64,000 nt of DNA from Streptomyces sp. NBC_00344. Lineage in GTDB: Bacteria > Actinomycetota > Actinomycetes > Streptomycetales > Streptomycetaceae. The notes under the pieces are model-generated. The model searched no databases. It was not told the DNA's origin and worked only from the letters and a program-made list of their open reading frames with translations. The stretch spans positions 4,423,501 to 4,487,500 of the forward strand of contig NZ_CP107996.1 of assembly GCF_036088315.1 (NCBI RefSeq), in the 5' to 3' direction. Every line of letters begins with the position of its first letter. Position 1 is the stretch's first letter. The position numbers and the translations under genes are program-made. Shown in pieces: positions 1 through 8,813 of the stretch.

Positions 1-758
1 AGGGTGTCCGTGTCGCCGGGGTCCGCGCCGCGCAGGATGTTCTCCTGGCCGATCAGCTCCATGTCCAGACGGCGCTGGGTCTGCGCGCGCAGCAGGTTGA
101 GCGTGCCGCCGAGGACGATGACCAGGCGGTAGCCCGCGTCGATGGCCTTGGCCGCGACACCCGTGAAGTTGGCGGTCTTGCCGGACTGTACGTAGCCGAC
201 GACCAGGCCCTTCGCCTGGCGTACGGCCGGCTGCTCCGGGTCGGTGAGGCGCTCGACGACGGCGCGGCTCGCCTCGTCCAGGCTCGCGATCGCGGCGTCC
301 GACCAGCCCTTGGCGCGGAGCTTGTGCTCGTACGACGTCCAGTAGAAGGAGCGCGCGGCCATCCGTTCCGGGGTGTACCAGGCGGTGAACTCGCGGGCGA
401 TGACAGTGGCGCCCGGCACCCGGCTCACCGGGACCGCCGCGTCCAGTGCCTTGCGTACGTCCGGGCCGAGACGCAGCCGGTCGTACACCGTCGTCCGGCG
501 TTCCCCTGTCCGGGGCCTGACGTCCGGGGCCCACGGGGGTGCGTCGGCGAAGTCCCAGGCCGTGAGGGTGCGGCTCCAGAGCGCGGTCAGCCGCTCGTCG
601 CCGTTCGCGATGCGGGCCCGGAACGTCTCCTCGGTGAGGTCGGCGCCGGGGTGGTCCTCGTCGGCGGCGAGCGCCGCCCACGTGGCGAAGTGGCGTGGGC
701 TGTCCTGCATGCCGGTCAGCGCGGAGTTGTGGATCCTCAGCAGGATGTCATCGGTCAC
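1..758 (-). CDS. Z1 domain P-loop helicase-like protein, 3' part missing at window edge
   Basis: The window holds about 252 N-terminal residues of this protein; the rest lies beyond base 1. Residues 188-195 read GYVQSGKT, a Walker A loop of the form typical of Z1-domain superfamily II helicase-like proteins. The GTG start at 758 is chosen because a GAGGA ribosome site lies seven bases upstream and the reading frame is open throughout. The gene starts 41 bp after the GHKL ATPase gene and is surely co-transcribed with it. In known cassettes a GHKL (MutL-like) ATPase, a Z1 protein, a PD-(D/E)XK or DUF protein and an AIPR protein are adjacent, an arrangement called Mza. The remaining partners would lie to the left. 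The family call rests on the P-loop and the neighbour; the defence role is inferred. Confidence 0.8.
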   Translation of the reverse strand, partial: MTDDILLRIHNSALTGMQDSPRHFATWAALAADEDHPGADLTEETFRARIANGDERLTALWSRTLTAWDFADAPPWAPDVRPRTGERRTTVYDRLRLGPDVRKALDAAVPVSRVPGATVIAREFTAWYTPERMAARSFYWTSYEHKLRAKGWSDAAIASLDEASRAVVERLTDPEQPAVRQAKGLVVGYVQSGKTANFTGVAAKAIDAGYRLVIVLGGTLNLLRAQTQRRLDMELIGQENILRGADPGDTDT

Positions 759-799
759 GGGAGTGTCCTCGAAGAGCAGGCGGGACGGGGAATGGCGGG

Positions 800-2353
800 T
801 CAGGACATGCCGCGGTTGCGGCGTTCGCGCTGTGCGCGTACCGACGCCAGCAGGATCGTGTTCCAGTAGTCGACGCGGTCCTGGCGCGGCTTCTCCCAGC
901 GGCCGAGGCCGAAGCAGTCCTCGAGAAGGAGGTAGAGGAGTGTCTTGGTGACGGGCGCGTCGTTGGCGCCGCCGCGCCGGCCGTCGTTGAAGTCGTCGCG
1001 GAACTCGCTGTTGAGCAGGACGACGTTGTTCTCGCGGTCGAGGTCGAAGAAGCGGTCCTCCCTGAACGGGGTCCAGGTGAACGCGATGGGCTCCTCGCCC
1101 GGCTTCTCCGGCAGCTCCTCCTTGATCGTCCGCCTGATCCTCGGGTCCAGGCCCTTGCCGGGAGCGGTCACCGGCTTGCGTACGGTCTCCGCCCGCTTCG
1201 AGCCGTCGCGGTAGGTGGTCTGCGCGTCGGAGAGGTAGGCCTGGAAGGGCGCCCCTGAGGTGTCGACGGCCTTGTCCACGCCGAGCGTGAATGCCGGTGT
1301 GACGGTGACGCCCTCCTTCTTGACGTCCAGGCTGAACACGCTGTTCGGGGCGGCGGGCAGGTCCACCGCTATCCGCGCCAGGTTGAGGTGGCCCTCGGGG
1401 CTGCGCAGGTCGTTCCAGCCGCCCGCCTGAACGAGGCGGTCGTTCCGGTAGAAGTAGAAGCCCTGCCGTTCGTTCAGCGCGCCGATCTGGCGGAAGCCGG
1501 CGTGCTTGGACTTCGCCGACCAGATGTGAGCCGTGAGCCGGACATCTCCGGCACCCTCCACGGGGGCGGTGAAGACGCGTGGGTACCCGGCCCTGCCCGG
1601 CACCGTGTAGCCGAAGGGGTCCAGCGGTTCGACCGAGATGTGGTCGACCTCCTCACCCGGTCCTTCCGCCTGCGTACCCACGTCCCAGACGGCGATGTCC
1701 AGCTTCAGCCCGCGTGCCAGGAACCGGTGGAGGCAGAGACCGAGGTGGGTCTCGAGCCGGGAGATCGCCTTCGACAGATACTGCTCGCTCTGCCCGCGTG
1801 CCACTGTCTCGAAGGCCCGCACCCGGTCCCACCGGACCACCGTGCCGTGCCACTCGATGATGCCGTCGTAGCGGTCGATGAGGTCCTGGGCGTAGGCCGG
1901 TTCGACGGTATCGCAACGGAAACCGTCGGCGACGCCTTCAGCGGTGAGACGGCGGCCCGCCGCCCGGCTGCGCCTGGTGCGGCTGACGACGGTGAGGGAC
2001 TCGGCGTGCGAGAGGGAAGCGGACTTCAGGCCGGTGCCGTACATACCGAGTGCGCCTTCGCCGTACTCGCGCAACCGGCCGACCGTCATTGCTGCGTTCA
2101 GCCCGGCCTCGTCCATGCCGGTGCCGTTGTCGACGATGAGCAGGGTGAGGATGCGATCGGCGTCGCGCAGGAAGTGCACGACGATCTCGTCGGCTCCCGC
2201 GTCGATCGAGTTGTCCACCAGGTCGGCTACTGCCGTCTCGAATCCGTAGCCCTGGTTGGTGAGCGCCCTTCCGTATCCGGCATCGGGGGGCAGGTGAGTG
2301 CTGCCGCTGGTCGGTACGTCGTACTGCCAACCGGCACCGGGCTCATAGGGCAT
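800..2353 (-). CDS. GHKL (Hsp90/MutL-like) ATPase, partner of Z1 protein
   Basis: This 517-residue protein carries the three signatures of the GHKL ATP-binding fold. The N box is ADLVDNSIDAGA around residue 48, the G1 box is DNGTGM at 75-80, and the third is GMYGTGLKSAS around 103-113. The remainder shows no MutL endonuclease motif that I can identify. The ATG at 2353 is preferred over a GTG at 2371 because GAGGA lies six bases before it. The gene is followed after 41 bp by the Z1 gene. Together they resemble the core of an anti-phage cassette, perhaps one that couples DNA-state sensing to a helicase. ATPase activity is well supported by motifs; the defence role is inferred from gene order. 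Confidence 0.85.
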   Translation of the reverse strand: MPYEPGAGWQYDVPTSGSTHLPPDAGYGRALTNQGYGFETAVADLVDNSIDAGADEIVVHFLRDADRILTLLIVDNGTGMDEAGLNAAMTVGRLREYGEGALGMYGTGLKSASLSHAESLTVVSRTRRSRAAGRRLTAEGVADGFRCDTVEPAYAQDLIDRYDGIIEWHGTVVRWDRVRAFETVARGQSEQYLSKAISRLETHLGLCLHRFLARGLKLDIAVWDVGTQAEGPGEEVDHISVEPLDPFGYTVPGRAGYPRVFTAPVEGAGDVRLTAHIWSAKSKHAGFRQIGALNERQGFYFYRNDRLVQAGGWNDLRSPEGHLNLARIAVDLPAAPNSVFSLDVKKEGVTVTPAFTLGVDKAVDTSGAPFQAYLSDAQTTYRDGSKRAETVRKPVTAPGKGLDPRIRRTIKEELPEKPGEEPIAFTWTPFREDRFFDLDRENNVVLLNSEFRDDFNDGRRGGANDAPVTKTLLYLLLEDCFGLGRWEKPRQDRVDYWNTILLASVRAQRERRNRGMS

Positions 2354-2574
2354 GTGATTCCTCACGCACACCGGGACTGGGCCTGCGTGGGGGAGGGTCG
2401 GCCAGTCGGATCAGTCTTTGTTGAATGTGAAGATACTGCAATGGTCACGTGAAGGCTGCATGCTGCACCATATTCGCCCGGCGTGACCTGCTGACGTTCC
2501 ACGACTGGCGAACAGGCTTGTTTCTGCGGGCACTTCAGGCCCGGTTCTCCGCCGCCCGCGAGGCCGCTCCCGGC

Positions 2575-3135
2575 TCAGGACGCCTGCCTGGCCTTCCGCC
2601 ACTCCGGGGCGCGTACCGACCAGACTTCCTCGTCGTGCCGCTTTCCCCGGTAGCGGTAGCTCTCCCGCAGCACGCCGTCCTTCGTCATCCCGAGCCGTCT
2701 GGCCACGGCGATGCTGGGCTCGTTCTCCGCTGAGACCCACCAGTCGACGCGGTGGATGCCCCGTTCCTCGACGGCCCAGTCGATGAGGACGCGCACGGCC
2801 CGGGTCACCAGGCCCCTGCCGGCCGCCGCCGGTTCGAGCCAGCAGCCGGCCTCGGCATTTCCCTGCCCGATGTCCATGACCCGGAAAATGACCGCCCCGA
2901 CCAGCGTGCTGTCCGCCCAGATACCGTGCAGCCGCCCGGTGTCGGCAGCGGCCCTCTCCGCGTAGGCCTGGAGGAACGCCCGGCTCGACGCCAGGTCCGT
3001 GACGACGTCGGGCAGTGCGTTGTGCTGCCCGATGAACTCCCGTCCCCGGTCCACGTGCGCCAGGAACTCCGCGGCCTGCCACGGTTCGAGCGGCCGGAGT
3101 TCGGCGCCGTCGTCGCCCAGGGGTATCGCGTACAT
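2575..3135 (-). CDS. GNAT N-acetyltransferase, RimJ/RimL type
   Basis: The product of about 186 residues fits the RimL/RimJ branch of GNAT acetyltransferases, which transfer acetyl from acetyl-CoA to protein N-termini or small amines. The stretch EAGCWLEPAAAGRGLVTRAVR corresponds to the acetyl-CoA binding loop (Q/RxxGxG/A type) after a beta strand. HRVDWWVSAENEPSIAVARRLG is the usual conserved segment before the last helix. The ATG at 3135 is selected because GGAAGG ends six bases upstream; an in-frame ATG at 3150 lacks a site. It stands alone, 221 bp upstream of the GHKL gene on the same strand. The substrate is unknown. Confidence 0.85.
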   Translation of the reverse strand: MYAIPLGDDGAELRPLEPWQAAEFLAHVDRGREFIGQHNALPDVVTDLASSRAFLQAYAERAAADTGRLHGIWADSTLVGAVIFRVMDIGQGNAEAGCWLEPAAAGRGLVTRAVRVLIDWAVEERGIHRVDWWVSAENEPSIAVARRLGMTKDGVLRESYRYRGKRHDEEVWSVRAPEWRKARQAS

Positions 3136-3255
3136 CGTCACCCTTCCCATCCTCGGGGACCGGTCGGTACCGGCGCAATGCGGAGGGGTTCTCTCACCGG
3201 CGGGGCCGGGGCCTGCTCGGCACGGCCGGCACTCGGCCCTCTGCGGCGTTCCGGC

Positions 3256-4188
3256 TCAGTGCTGCGCCCGTCGGCGGTGAGCCAGCACCCCGACGATCGC
3301 CACCAGCAGCAGCGCGCCACCTGCCGCGTACCGAGCGACCGAGAAACCCGTCCCGGTGAGCGCCTGACGGGGCTCGGGTGTGGGCTCGGCGGATGCGGAT
3401 GCGGATGCGGATGCGGATGCGGCTGCGGGTGTCGGCAACCGGCGACCGGCTCCCGCGTTGTGTACCGACGCCGCGCTTCGGGACGGCGGCCCGGGCGTGA
3501 ACTGCCGTACGACGACCGGTTGCCCGACGGCCGACGAGCCGAGGTCCTTGAGGTGTGAGCCGGGTGCGAGGGTGGCGGATTCCAGCACATCACGGACGGC
3601 CGTGGCGAGGCCGGTCCCGGCGGGGTTCCATGGCCGGTGCGAGCACCGCTCGCCCGAGATCCGGACGTATTCGGGGACGTGCCAGGTGTAGGCGTAGTTC
3701 CTGACGGCCGGATCGTCGCCCGCGACGCGTGGTCTCGCCGGCGTTGGCGGGGTGTCGAAGTCCAGTCCGGCGATGTCCGTCAGCTCGGCACCGTCCGGGC
3801 CCCTGCCGGTCAGCGGCAGCCCGTCGGAGTGCCCTTCGGCGAATGTGATGGGCGACCGCGAACCGGGGACGAGGTGGCGCTGATCGGGCATCGTCCTGCC
3901 GCTGCCATCGGGCGTGCACACCGAGTGGCCGTCCCCGAACTCTCCGGCCCCGCCCGGAGCCAGGCTCCCGGCCGGGTACCACGCGCCGTAGCCGCCATCC
4001 GCTCCGGTCAGGAGCACGGTCGGGTGGTAGTCCACGGGTGCCGTGAACGCGCCGGGTGTGTGCAGCACGACGTGGTAGCCCTGCCCGGCGGCGGCCCCAC
4101 CGACGGCCATTGCCCTGTCGCGCTCGGTGGGAGCGGCGGCCGGGCACATGGCACAGGCGGTCACAGAGACAAGACTGGTGCGACTCAT
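3256..4188 (-). CDS. Predicted surface protein with LTGTG sorting signal
   Basis: I do not recognise the main domain. The C-terminus reads LTGTG, then a hydrophobic span of about 20 residues ending in GVLAHRRRAQH. This is the layout of a sortase substrate close to the actinobacterial LAXTG signal. An Ala-Ser repeat and Pro/Glu stretch act as a wall-spanning linker before it. The N-terminus is a weak signal peptide, so the start is uncertain: ATG at 4188 or GTG at 4206, neither with a strong ribosome site. Two cysteines in the body could form a disulfide. A sortase lies 13 kb away, not adjacent. Probably a wall-anchored protein of unknown function. Confidence 0.6.
   Translation of the reverse strand: MSRTSLVSVTACAMCPAAAPTERDRAMAVGGAAAGQGYHVVLHTPGAFTAPVDYHPTVLLTGADGGYGAWYPAGSLAPGGAGEFGDGHSVCTPDGSGRTMPDQRHLVPGSRSPITFAEGHSDGLPLTGRGPDGAELTDIAGLDFDTPPTPARPRVAGDDPAVRNYAYTWHVPEYVRISGERCSHRPWNPAGTGLATAVRDVLESATLAPGSHLKDLGSSAVGQPVVVRQFTPGPPSRSAASVHNAGAGRRLPTPAAASASASASASAEPTPEPRQALTGTGFSVARYAAGGALLLVAIVGVLAHRRRAQH
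3391..3420 (-). repeat. Five tandem GGATGC hexamers inside the surface-protein gene
   Basis: Five perfect copies of a 6-bp unit lie in frame and encode alternating Ala-Ser on the minus strand, in the linker before the sorting signal. Because the unit is six bases, copy changes would alter linker length without frameshift. Confidence 0.9.
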
Positions 4189-4367
4189 GCCCGGCACGTT
4201 AAGCACACGATTTACGGCTCACCGGAGTGTCGGGTGCTGTCGGGCCCGAACGCCCTCCGCACGGGTGCACCGGGTCCGCCGGATGGCGGGCGGCTGCGAA
4301 GTCCCGCGGGCGCGGAGGCCGGCTGAGGCAGGCTGCGGCGAAAGGGTCCCGCCGACCGCCGTCAGCG

Positions 4368-5363
4368 CTACGCCCCGTGGCACCCCCGGTAGGTGACGCC
4401 CGACCCGCACCAGCAGGTCGCGTTGCGGCCCGGTGGCCAGGACACCGCCCGGCCCCTGGCCGCCAGGGTCGTGGCGTACTGGGGGAGCAGGTCGAGATCG
4501 GTGGGGGAGGTGTATTCCGATGCGGCGAAGGCCTCGTAGGAGGGGATACTCCCGGTCACGATGCCCAGGTTTGTCGTGCCGCCCGCGGCGAGTTCGCGCA
4601 GCGAGGTTTCGATCTTGACCAGATGTGCCGGGTGCGAGGGGTACTCGGCGGTGAGGGACGGGTAGGCGGCGAGGAGCTCGGTGAGCTCGGCGGCCGGCCA
4701 GTGCAGTACCGCGACCGGGAACGGGCGGGAGAGAGCCGCCCGGTAGCTGCCCAACTCGGCCTGGAGCCGGGCGATTTCAGCCCTGAGGACGGCCGGGTCG
4801 TTGGAGCCGAGCGCCCACAGGCGCTTCGGGTCGTGGAGCTCGTCGAGGCCGATGTCTCCGGTGTGCAGGCTGTCGGCGAGGGCGTCCCACTCGTCGTGTG
4901 TGTTGCCCTTGAGGCGGCTGACCCGGTGGCGGCCGGTGAGCAGGGCCAGCGCGGCGTAGGGGACCTCGTCGGACGGGTCGACCAACAGGGTCAGGGCTGT
5001 GGTGAAGGTCTCGTGGGCCGCGTCGAGTTCGTCATGGGCTTCCAGGGTCTCCGCCACGATGGCCCAGGGGGCCGGGTCCTGCGGGGAGGAGGCGCGGACG
5101 CCGTCGATGATCGCGCGGGCTTCCGCCTCGTGGCCGTACTCCCAGAGGTTGGCGGCCTGCAGGGCCTTCACCAGGGGGAGGTTGACGGCGGGGACGGCCA
5201 GCAGCTGGTCGTAGAGGGAGGTGGCGCCGACGCGGTCGCCGGCCAGTTCCAGATGGGCCGCGGCCTGGAGCAGCAGCGGTTCCTGGTCCTCCGGGTACTG
5301 CGCGGCGGTGCGCAGCAGGCGCTCGGCTTCGGCTGTGTGGTCGGCAGGAGTGTCGGGGCGCAT
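4368..5363 (-). CDS. TPR-like protein with C-terminal SEC-C zinc motif
   Basis: The 331-residue product is mainly alanine- and leucine-rich paired helices typical of tetratricopeptide repeats (for example LLLQAAAHLELAGDRVGATSLYDQLL near residue 30). It ends with CWCGSGVTYRGCHGA, a SEC-C zinc-binding motif (CxC...CH) like that at the end of SecA. SEC-C proteins of this sort are common and uncharacterised in Streptomyces; a protein-binding scaffold is likely. The ATG start at 5363 gives a natural N-terminus. It is divergent from the DUF3311/symporter operon across 165 bp, which should hold both promoters. No enzymatic motif is visible. Confidence 0.75.
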   Translation of the reverse strand: MRPDTPADHTAEAERLLRTAAQYPEDQEPLLLQAAAHLELAGDRVGATSLYDQLLAVPAVNLPLVKALQAANLWEYGHEAEARAIIDGVRASSPQDPAPWAIVAETLEAHDELDAAHETFTTALTLLVDPSDEVPYAALALLTGRHRVSRLKGNTHDEWDALADSLHTGDIGLDELHDPKRLWALGSNDPAVLRAEIARLQAELGSYRAALSRPFPVAVLHWPAAELTELLAAYPSLTAEYPSHPAHLVKIETSLRELAAGGTTNLGIVTGSIPSYEAFAASEYTSPTDLDLLPQYATTLAARGRAVSWPPGRNATCWCGSGVTYRGCHGA

Positions 5364-5528
5364 GGATCACACCGTACTGCGGTGGACTGGTGTCCGGTCA
5401 GGGGCGGGACCCGATCCGTACCCGGCCCCCGGGCGCCACCTCGGCGGGCGCACCCCGATAACGGGTACGGCCGATCTCGCGAGGGGTGGGGCGGCGGTGC
5501 GGCGCGGATACCCCCTAAGGTCGCTGAC

Positions 5529-5741
5529 GTGCTCAGACGTCGTCCTCAGTTGTTGCTGCTGCTGGTGCCCTTCGTGCTGTTCCTCGGGGCCCTGCCATTC
5601 GTCAATCGTGTGCGGCCGGTGCTGTTCGGGCTGCCCTTCCTCATTGTCTGGCTGATCGGGGCCACCATCGTGACGCCCTTCGCGGTCTGGCTCACCCGGT
5701 GTGCGGACCTGCGTGCTGCCCGGCGGGGTGAGCGCGGGTGA
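5529..5741 (+). CDS. Small DUF3311-type membrane protein preceding symporter
   Basis: A 70-residue protein with two hydrophobic segments (residues 7-24 and 30-53) and a basic C-terminal tail ending RAARRGERG. Its size, topology and place directly before a sodium:solute symporter fit the DUF3311 family, whose members are thought to be small accessory subunits of these transporters. The start is GTG at 5529 with AAGG eight bases upstream. Its stop overlaps the next start by four bases (GTGA), so translation of the two is coupled. Confidence 0.8.
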   Translation: MLRRRPQLLLLLVPFVLFLGALPFVNRVRPVLFGLPFLIVWLIGATIVTPFAVWLTRCADLRAARRGERG

Positions 5742-7297
5742 ACGCGGCCGTCGCCACCTCGATCTTCGGGGTGTTCATGGCCGGGACGGTGCTCCTCGGC
5801 CTCTTCGCCGTGCGGGGCGGCCGGACCGGCGGGCTCGCCGAGTGGTCGGTCGGCGGGCGCAGCCTCGGGTCCGTCTTCATCTGGGTACTGATGGCCGGCG
5901 AGGGCTACACCAGCTTCAGCTACCTCGGCGCCGCCGGCTGGGGCTACAACTACGGGGCCCCTGTGCTCTATGTGGTCGCCTACATGTCCTGCGGCTACGC
6001 GGTCGGCTACGTCGTCGGCCCGACGCTCTGGTCCTACGCCCGCCGCCACGGCCTGGTCGGGATCACCGACATGATCGCCCACCGGTACGGCAGGCCCTGG
6101 CTCGGTGCCGTGGTCGCGGTGCTCGCCACCGTCTTTCTGCTGCCCTACATCCAGTTGCAGATCACCGGCATGGGCGTGGTCGTCTCGACGATCTCGTACG
6201 GGGCGATCAGCCTCAACTGGGCCTATTTCGCCGCCTTCGCGGTGACCACCGGGTTCGTGGTGATCAGCGGGCTGAAGGGGAGCGCCTGGGTGTCCGTGCT
6301 CAAGGACGCGCTGGTGATCGGGACGCTGGCCTTCCTCGCGGCCTACGTCCCGCTGCACTACTTCGACGGGTACGGGGACTTCCTGCACCGGGTGGTGAGG
6401 GAGAAGGGCGACTGGCTGACCTTCCCCGGCCACGGCGGCAGCGGTCTCGGCCAGGGCTGGTACGTCACGACGTCCCTGCTCAACTCACTGACGGTGGTGA
6501 TCTTCCCGACCACCGTCGCCGGGTACCTCGGGGCGCGTAACGCCGATGTGCTGAGGAAGAACGCGGTCTGGCTGCCCGCCTACAACCTGCTGCTCTTCGT
6601 GCCGATGTTCCTCGGGCTCGCCGCGCTGTTCGTGGTCCCCGGGCTGACCGGCGCCGACTCCAACCTGGCGCTCTTCAAGCTGGTCGTGGACTCGCTGCCC
6701 GCCTGGGCTGTCGGCGTGATCGGGGTGGCGGCGGCGCTTTCCTCGATCGTCCCGATGGCCATTTTCATGCTGGTCATCGGGACGATGTGGGGGAGAAGCG
6801 TGCTGTCGCTGGTGCCCAGGTGGCAGGAGCGTCAGAAGGGTGCGTCGCAGGTGGTGGTGGTCGTCGCGGGGGCGCTGGCGCTGCTGCTGACCTACACCGC
6901 ACCCAACACGTTGGTACGGCTCTCGCTGATCTCGTACGAGGGGATGGCGCAGCTGCTGCCGATGCTGCTGCTCGGACTGCTCTGGCGACGGCTGACCCTG
7001 GCCGGGGCGGGCAGCGGGCTGGTCGTCGGGGTGGGTGTGGTGTGCGGGCTGGTCTTCACCGATCGCGATCCGGTGTGGGGCATGAACGCCGGGATCTTGG
7101 CGCTGGCCGCCAATCTGCTGGTCGCGCTCGCCGTGACGTACGCGGGGCCGGGCGACCGTGACCCGCGTACGGACGCCGAGGTGCTGGCGCACGACCCGAT
7201 CAGCGACGATCCGCTCGGCGATGACGCGAGCGGCGATGGCCCGCTCGGTGGCGGCCCGGCCCCGGTCAGCGGCGGGAGCGGAGGACCAGGACGCTGA
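5738..7297 (+). CDS. Sodium:solute symporter (SSS family) permease
   Basis: The 519-residue protein has about 13 hydrophobic segments. It also carries the SSS-family patterns: GGRSLGSVFIWVLMAGEGYTSFSYLGAAGW in the second helix region and ALSSIVPMAIFMLVIGTMWGRS in a later helix. Such proteins import organic acids, amino acids or sugars with sodium. The last 50 residues are a low-complexity Asp/Gly/Pro tail, and its end overlaps the convergent MFS gene by 32 bp. It follows the DUF3311 gene with a four-base overlap. The substrate cannot be read from the sequence; monocarboxylates are a common choice for DUF3311-linked symporters. Confidence 0.88.
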   Translation: MNAAVATSIFGVFMAGTVLLGLFAVRGGRTGGLAEWSVGGRSLGSVFIWVLMAGEGYTSFSYLGAAGWGYNYGAPVLYVVAYMSCGYAVGYVVGPTLWSYARRHGLVGITDMIAHRYGRPWLGAVVAVLATVFLLPYIQLQITGMGVVVSTISYGAISLNWAYFAAFAVTTGFVVISGLKGSAWVSVLKDALVIGTLAFLAAYVPLHYFDGYGDFLHRVVREKGDWLTFPGHGGSGLGQGWYVTTSLLNSLTVVIFPTTVAGYLGARNADVLRKNAVWLPAYNLLLFVPMFLGLAALFVVPGLTGADSNLALFKLVVDSLPAWAVGVIGVAAALSSIVPMAIFMLVIGTMWGRSVLSLVPRWQERQKGASQVVVVVAGALALLLTYTAPNTLVRLSLISYEGMAQLLPMLLLGLLWRRLTLAGAGSGLVVGVGVVCGLVFTDRDPVWGMNAGILALAANLLVALAVTYAGPGDRDPRTDAEVLAHDPISDDPLGDDASGDGPLGGGPAPVSGGSGGPGR

Positions 7298-8729
7298 GCG
7301 CGCCGACCGCGGTCAGCGCGACCGAGACCAGCAGCGGTGCGTTGTGGCCCACTGGGGCCACCGCGATGATCAGGGCCACACCAGCGGACGAACCGATGTA
7401 GCGGGCCGTGTTGTTGGCGCCCGAACCCATCGCGGCCCGCTCCGGCGGCACGGACTCGACGGCGACGCGAGGCAGTGCCGCGTTCAGCAGACCGCTGCCG
7501 ATCCCCGCGATGAACAGGCCGGGCAGCAGCCGCCACAGCGCGCCCGCGTCCACCGCGCCCAGCATGGACAGCACGCCCGCCGCATGCAGGACGAAGCCGA
7601 GCGCCAGCTGATGGCGCGGCTGCACCCGGCCGGCCAGACGCCTGGACTGCAGGGCGACGAGGAAGCCGGTCCCGGACCACAGCACGAACAGCCAGGCGGC
7701 GGTCATCGGCGAGGTGCCGAGTGCCTGCTGGAGCAGCGCGGGGAGATAGCTGAACAGGCCGATCACGGCGAGGCCGGTGAACAGGCCGCCGGCCGATGCG
7801 GCCAGGAAGTCCGGGCGGCGCAGAAGCCGCAGATCGATCATCGGCGTGCTGGAGCGTCGCTCCACGGCGACGAACACCGCGCCGAGGATCACCGCGGCGA
7901 GCAGCAGCAGTCCGACGGGTGTCCGCAGCCAGCCGTCCCGGCCCAGGGTCAGCGCACTGATCAGCGCGGTCAGGGCGAGGCCGAGCGCGATCGCACCCGC
8001 CAGGTCGGGACGGCCGCCGCGCGGCGCACGGGATTCACCGAGGGCGCGCACGCCGAAGGCGCCGGCGGCCAGGGTGGCGGCGGCGAGCACCACATAGATC
8101 AGCCGCCAGCCGTACGCCGTCAGCCAGCCGGCGAGCAGCGGGCCGAGCGCGATACCGGCGCTGACGAATGCTCCCCATATGCCGGTCGCTCTGATCCGGG
8201 CGGGCCCCGCGGGGAAGGCGTGCACCAGCAGACCGAGGCTGCTCGCCAGGATCGCCGCGGTCGCGGCGCCCTGCGCGGCGCGGGCGAGGGTGAACGTCAG
8301 AGTCGTCGGGGCGGCGGCGCCCAGCGCGATGGTGATCGCGAGTGCGAGGGTGCCGAGGAGGAAGATCCGGCGCCGGCCGTAGTCGTCCGCGAGGCTGCCG
8401 GCCACCAGCAGGAGTGCGGCGAGGCCCAGCGGGGTGCCGTTGATCAGCCAGGCCTGGGCGGACACCGGGGTGGCGAAGGACGCGGTCAGGCCGGGAATGG
8501 TGAGCATCGGGGCCGTGTAGTTCATCAGCGCGACGGCGGTGACGGCGCTGGTCACGGCGAGGGTGCGACCCGCGTTCGGTGCCCTGCTGCCCGGTGGGGC
8601 CGGATGGTCGTGGATCAGGGACCGGTCGTCGGAGCGCGCCGTGGCCGGGCGGGTGTCCGCCGCCGTCCCGTGAACGGCCGGGGCCTCGCGAAGAGGCGGG
8701 ATCTCTCGTACGTCGGGCTGCTGAGCCAT
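7266..8729 (-). CDS. MFS exporter, DHA2-like, HxlR-controlled
   Basis: A major facilitator of 487 residues with about 14 transmembrane segments. Motif A is LADDYGRRRIFLLG between helices 2 and 3, and the motif C-like stretch GIALGPLLAGWL is in helix 5, which marks a proton-driven drug exporter. The ATG at 8729 is used because upstream in-frame starts would run through the operators of the divergent regulator, and a GAGGC site precedes it. The first 60 residues are a soluble Pro/Ala tail. It is divergent from an HxlR regulator across 84 bp with two palindromes, so it is likely induced by a small toxic or redox-active molecule. Confidence 0.87.
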   Translation of the reverse strand: MAQQPDVREIPPLREAPAVHGTAADTRPATARSDDRSLIHDHPAPPGSRAPNAGRTLAVTSAVTAVALMNYTAPMLTIPGLTASFATPVSAQAWLINGTPLGLAALLLVAGSLADDYGRRRIFLLGTLALAITIALGAAAPTTLTFTLARAAQGAATAAILASSLGLLVHAFPAGPARIRATGIWGAFVSAGIALGPLLAGWLTAYGWRLIYVVLAAATLAAGAFGVRALGESRAPRGGRPDLAGAIALGLALTALISALTLGRDGWLRTPVGLLLLAAVILGAVFVAVERRSSTPMIDLRLLRRPDFLAASAGGLFTGLAVIGLFSYLPALLQQALGTSPMTAAWLFVLWSGTGFLVALQSRRLAGRVQPRHQLALGFVLHAAGVLSMLGAVDAGALWRLLPGLFIAGIGSGLLNAALPRVAVESVPPERAAMGSGANNTARYIGSSAGVALIIAVAPVGHNAPLLVSVALTAVGALSVLVLRSRR

Positions 8730-8747
8730 GATGCCTCGCCTGCGTGA

Positions 8748-8794
8748 GTTCGGTGATTGAACTAACGCTATCATGGTAAGTTCGTTCATTGAAC
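8748..8794. promoter_or_regulatory. Paired 15-bp HxlR operators between divergent genes
   Basis: Two imperfect palindromes, GTTCGGTGATTGAAC at 8748-8762 and GTTCGTTCATTGAAC at 8780-8794, share the form GTTC-N7-GAAC, with seven-base arms around a central base. Their centres are 32 bp apart, about three helical turns, so two dimers would bind the same face. They fill the gap between the MFS and HxlR genes and probably control both. Confidence 0.7.
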
Positions 8795-8813
8795 CTTTCG
8801 GTAGGATGGCTCC

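Noticed and set aside
4227..5741. 504-codon plus-strand frame over the SEC-C gene
   Set aside because: Only the last 70 codons (from 5529) form a plausible membrane protein; the rest is antisense shadow.
7158..8747. 529-codon plus-strand frame opposite the MFS gene
   Set aside because: Gln/Arg/Gly-rich antisense shadow of the MFS exporter; no ribosome site and no motif.
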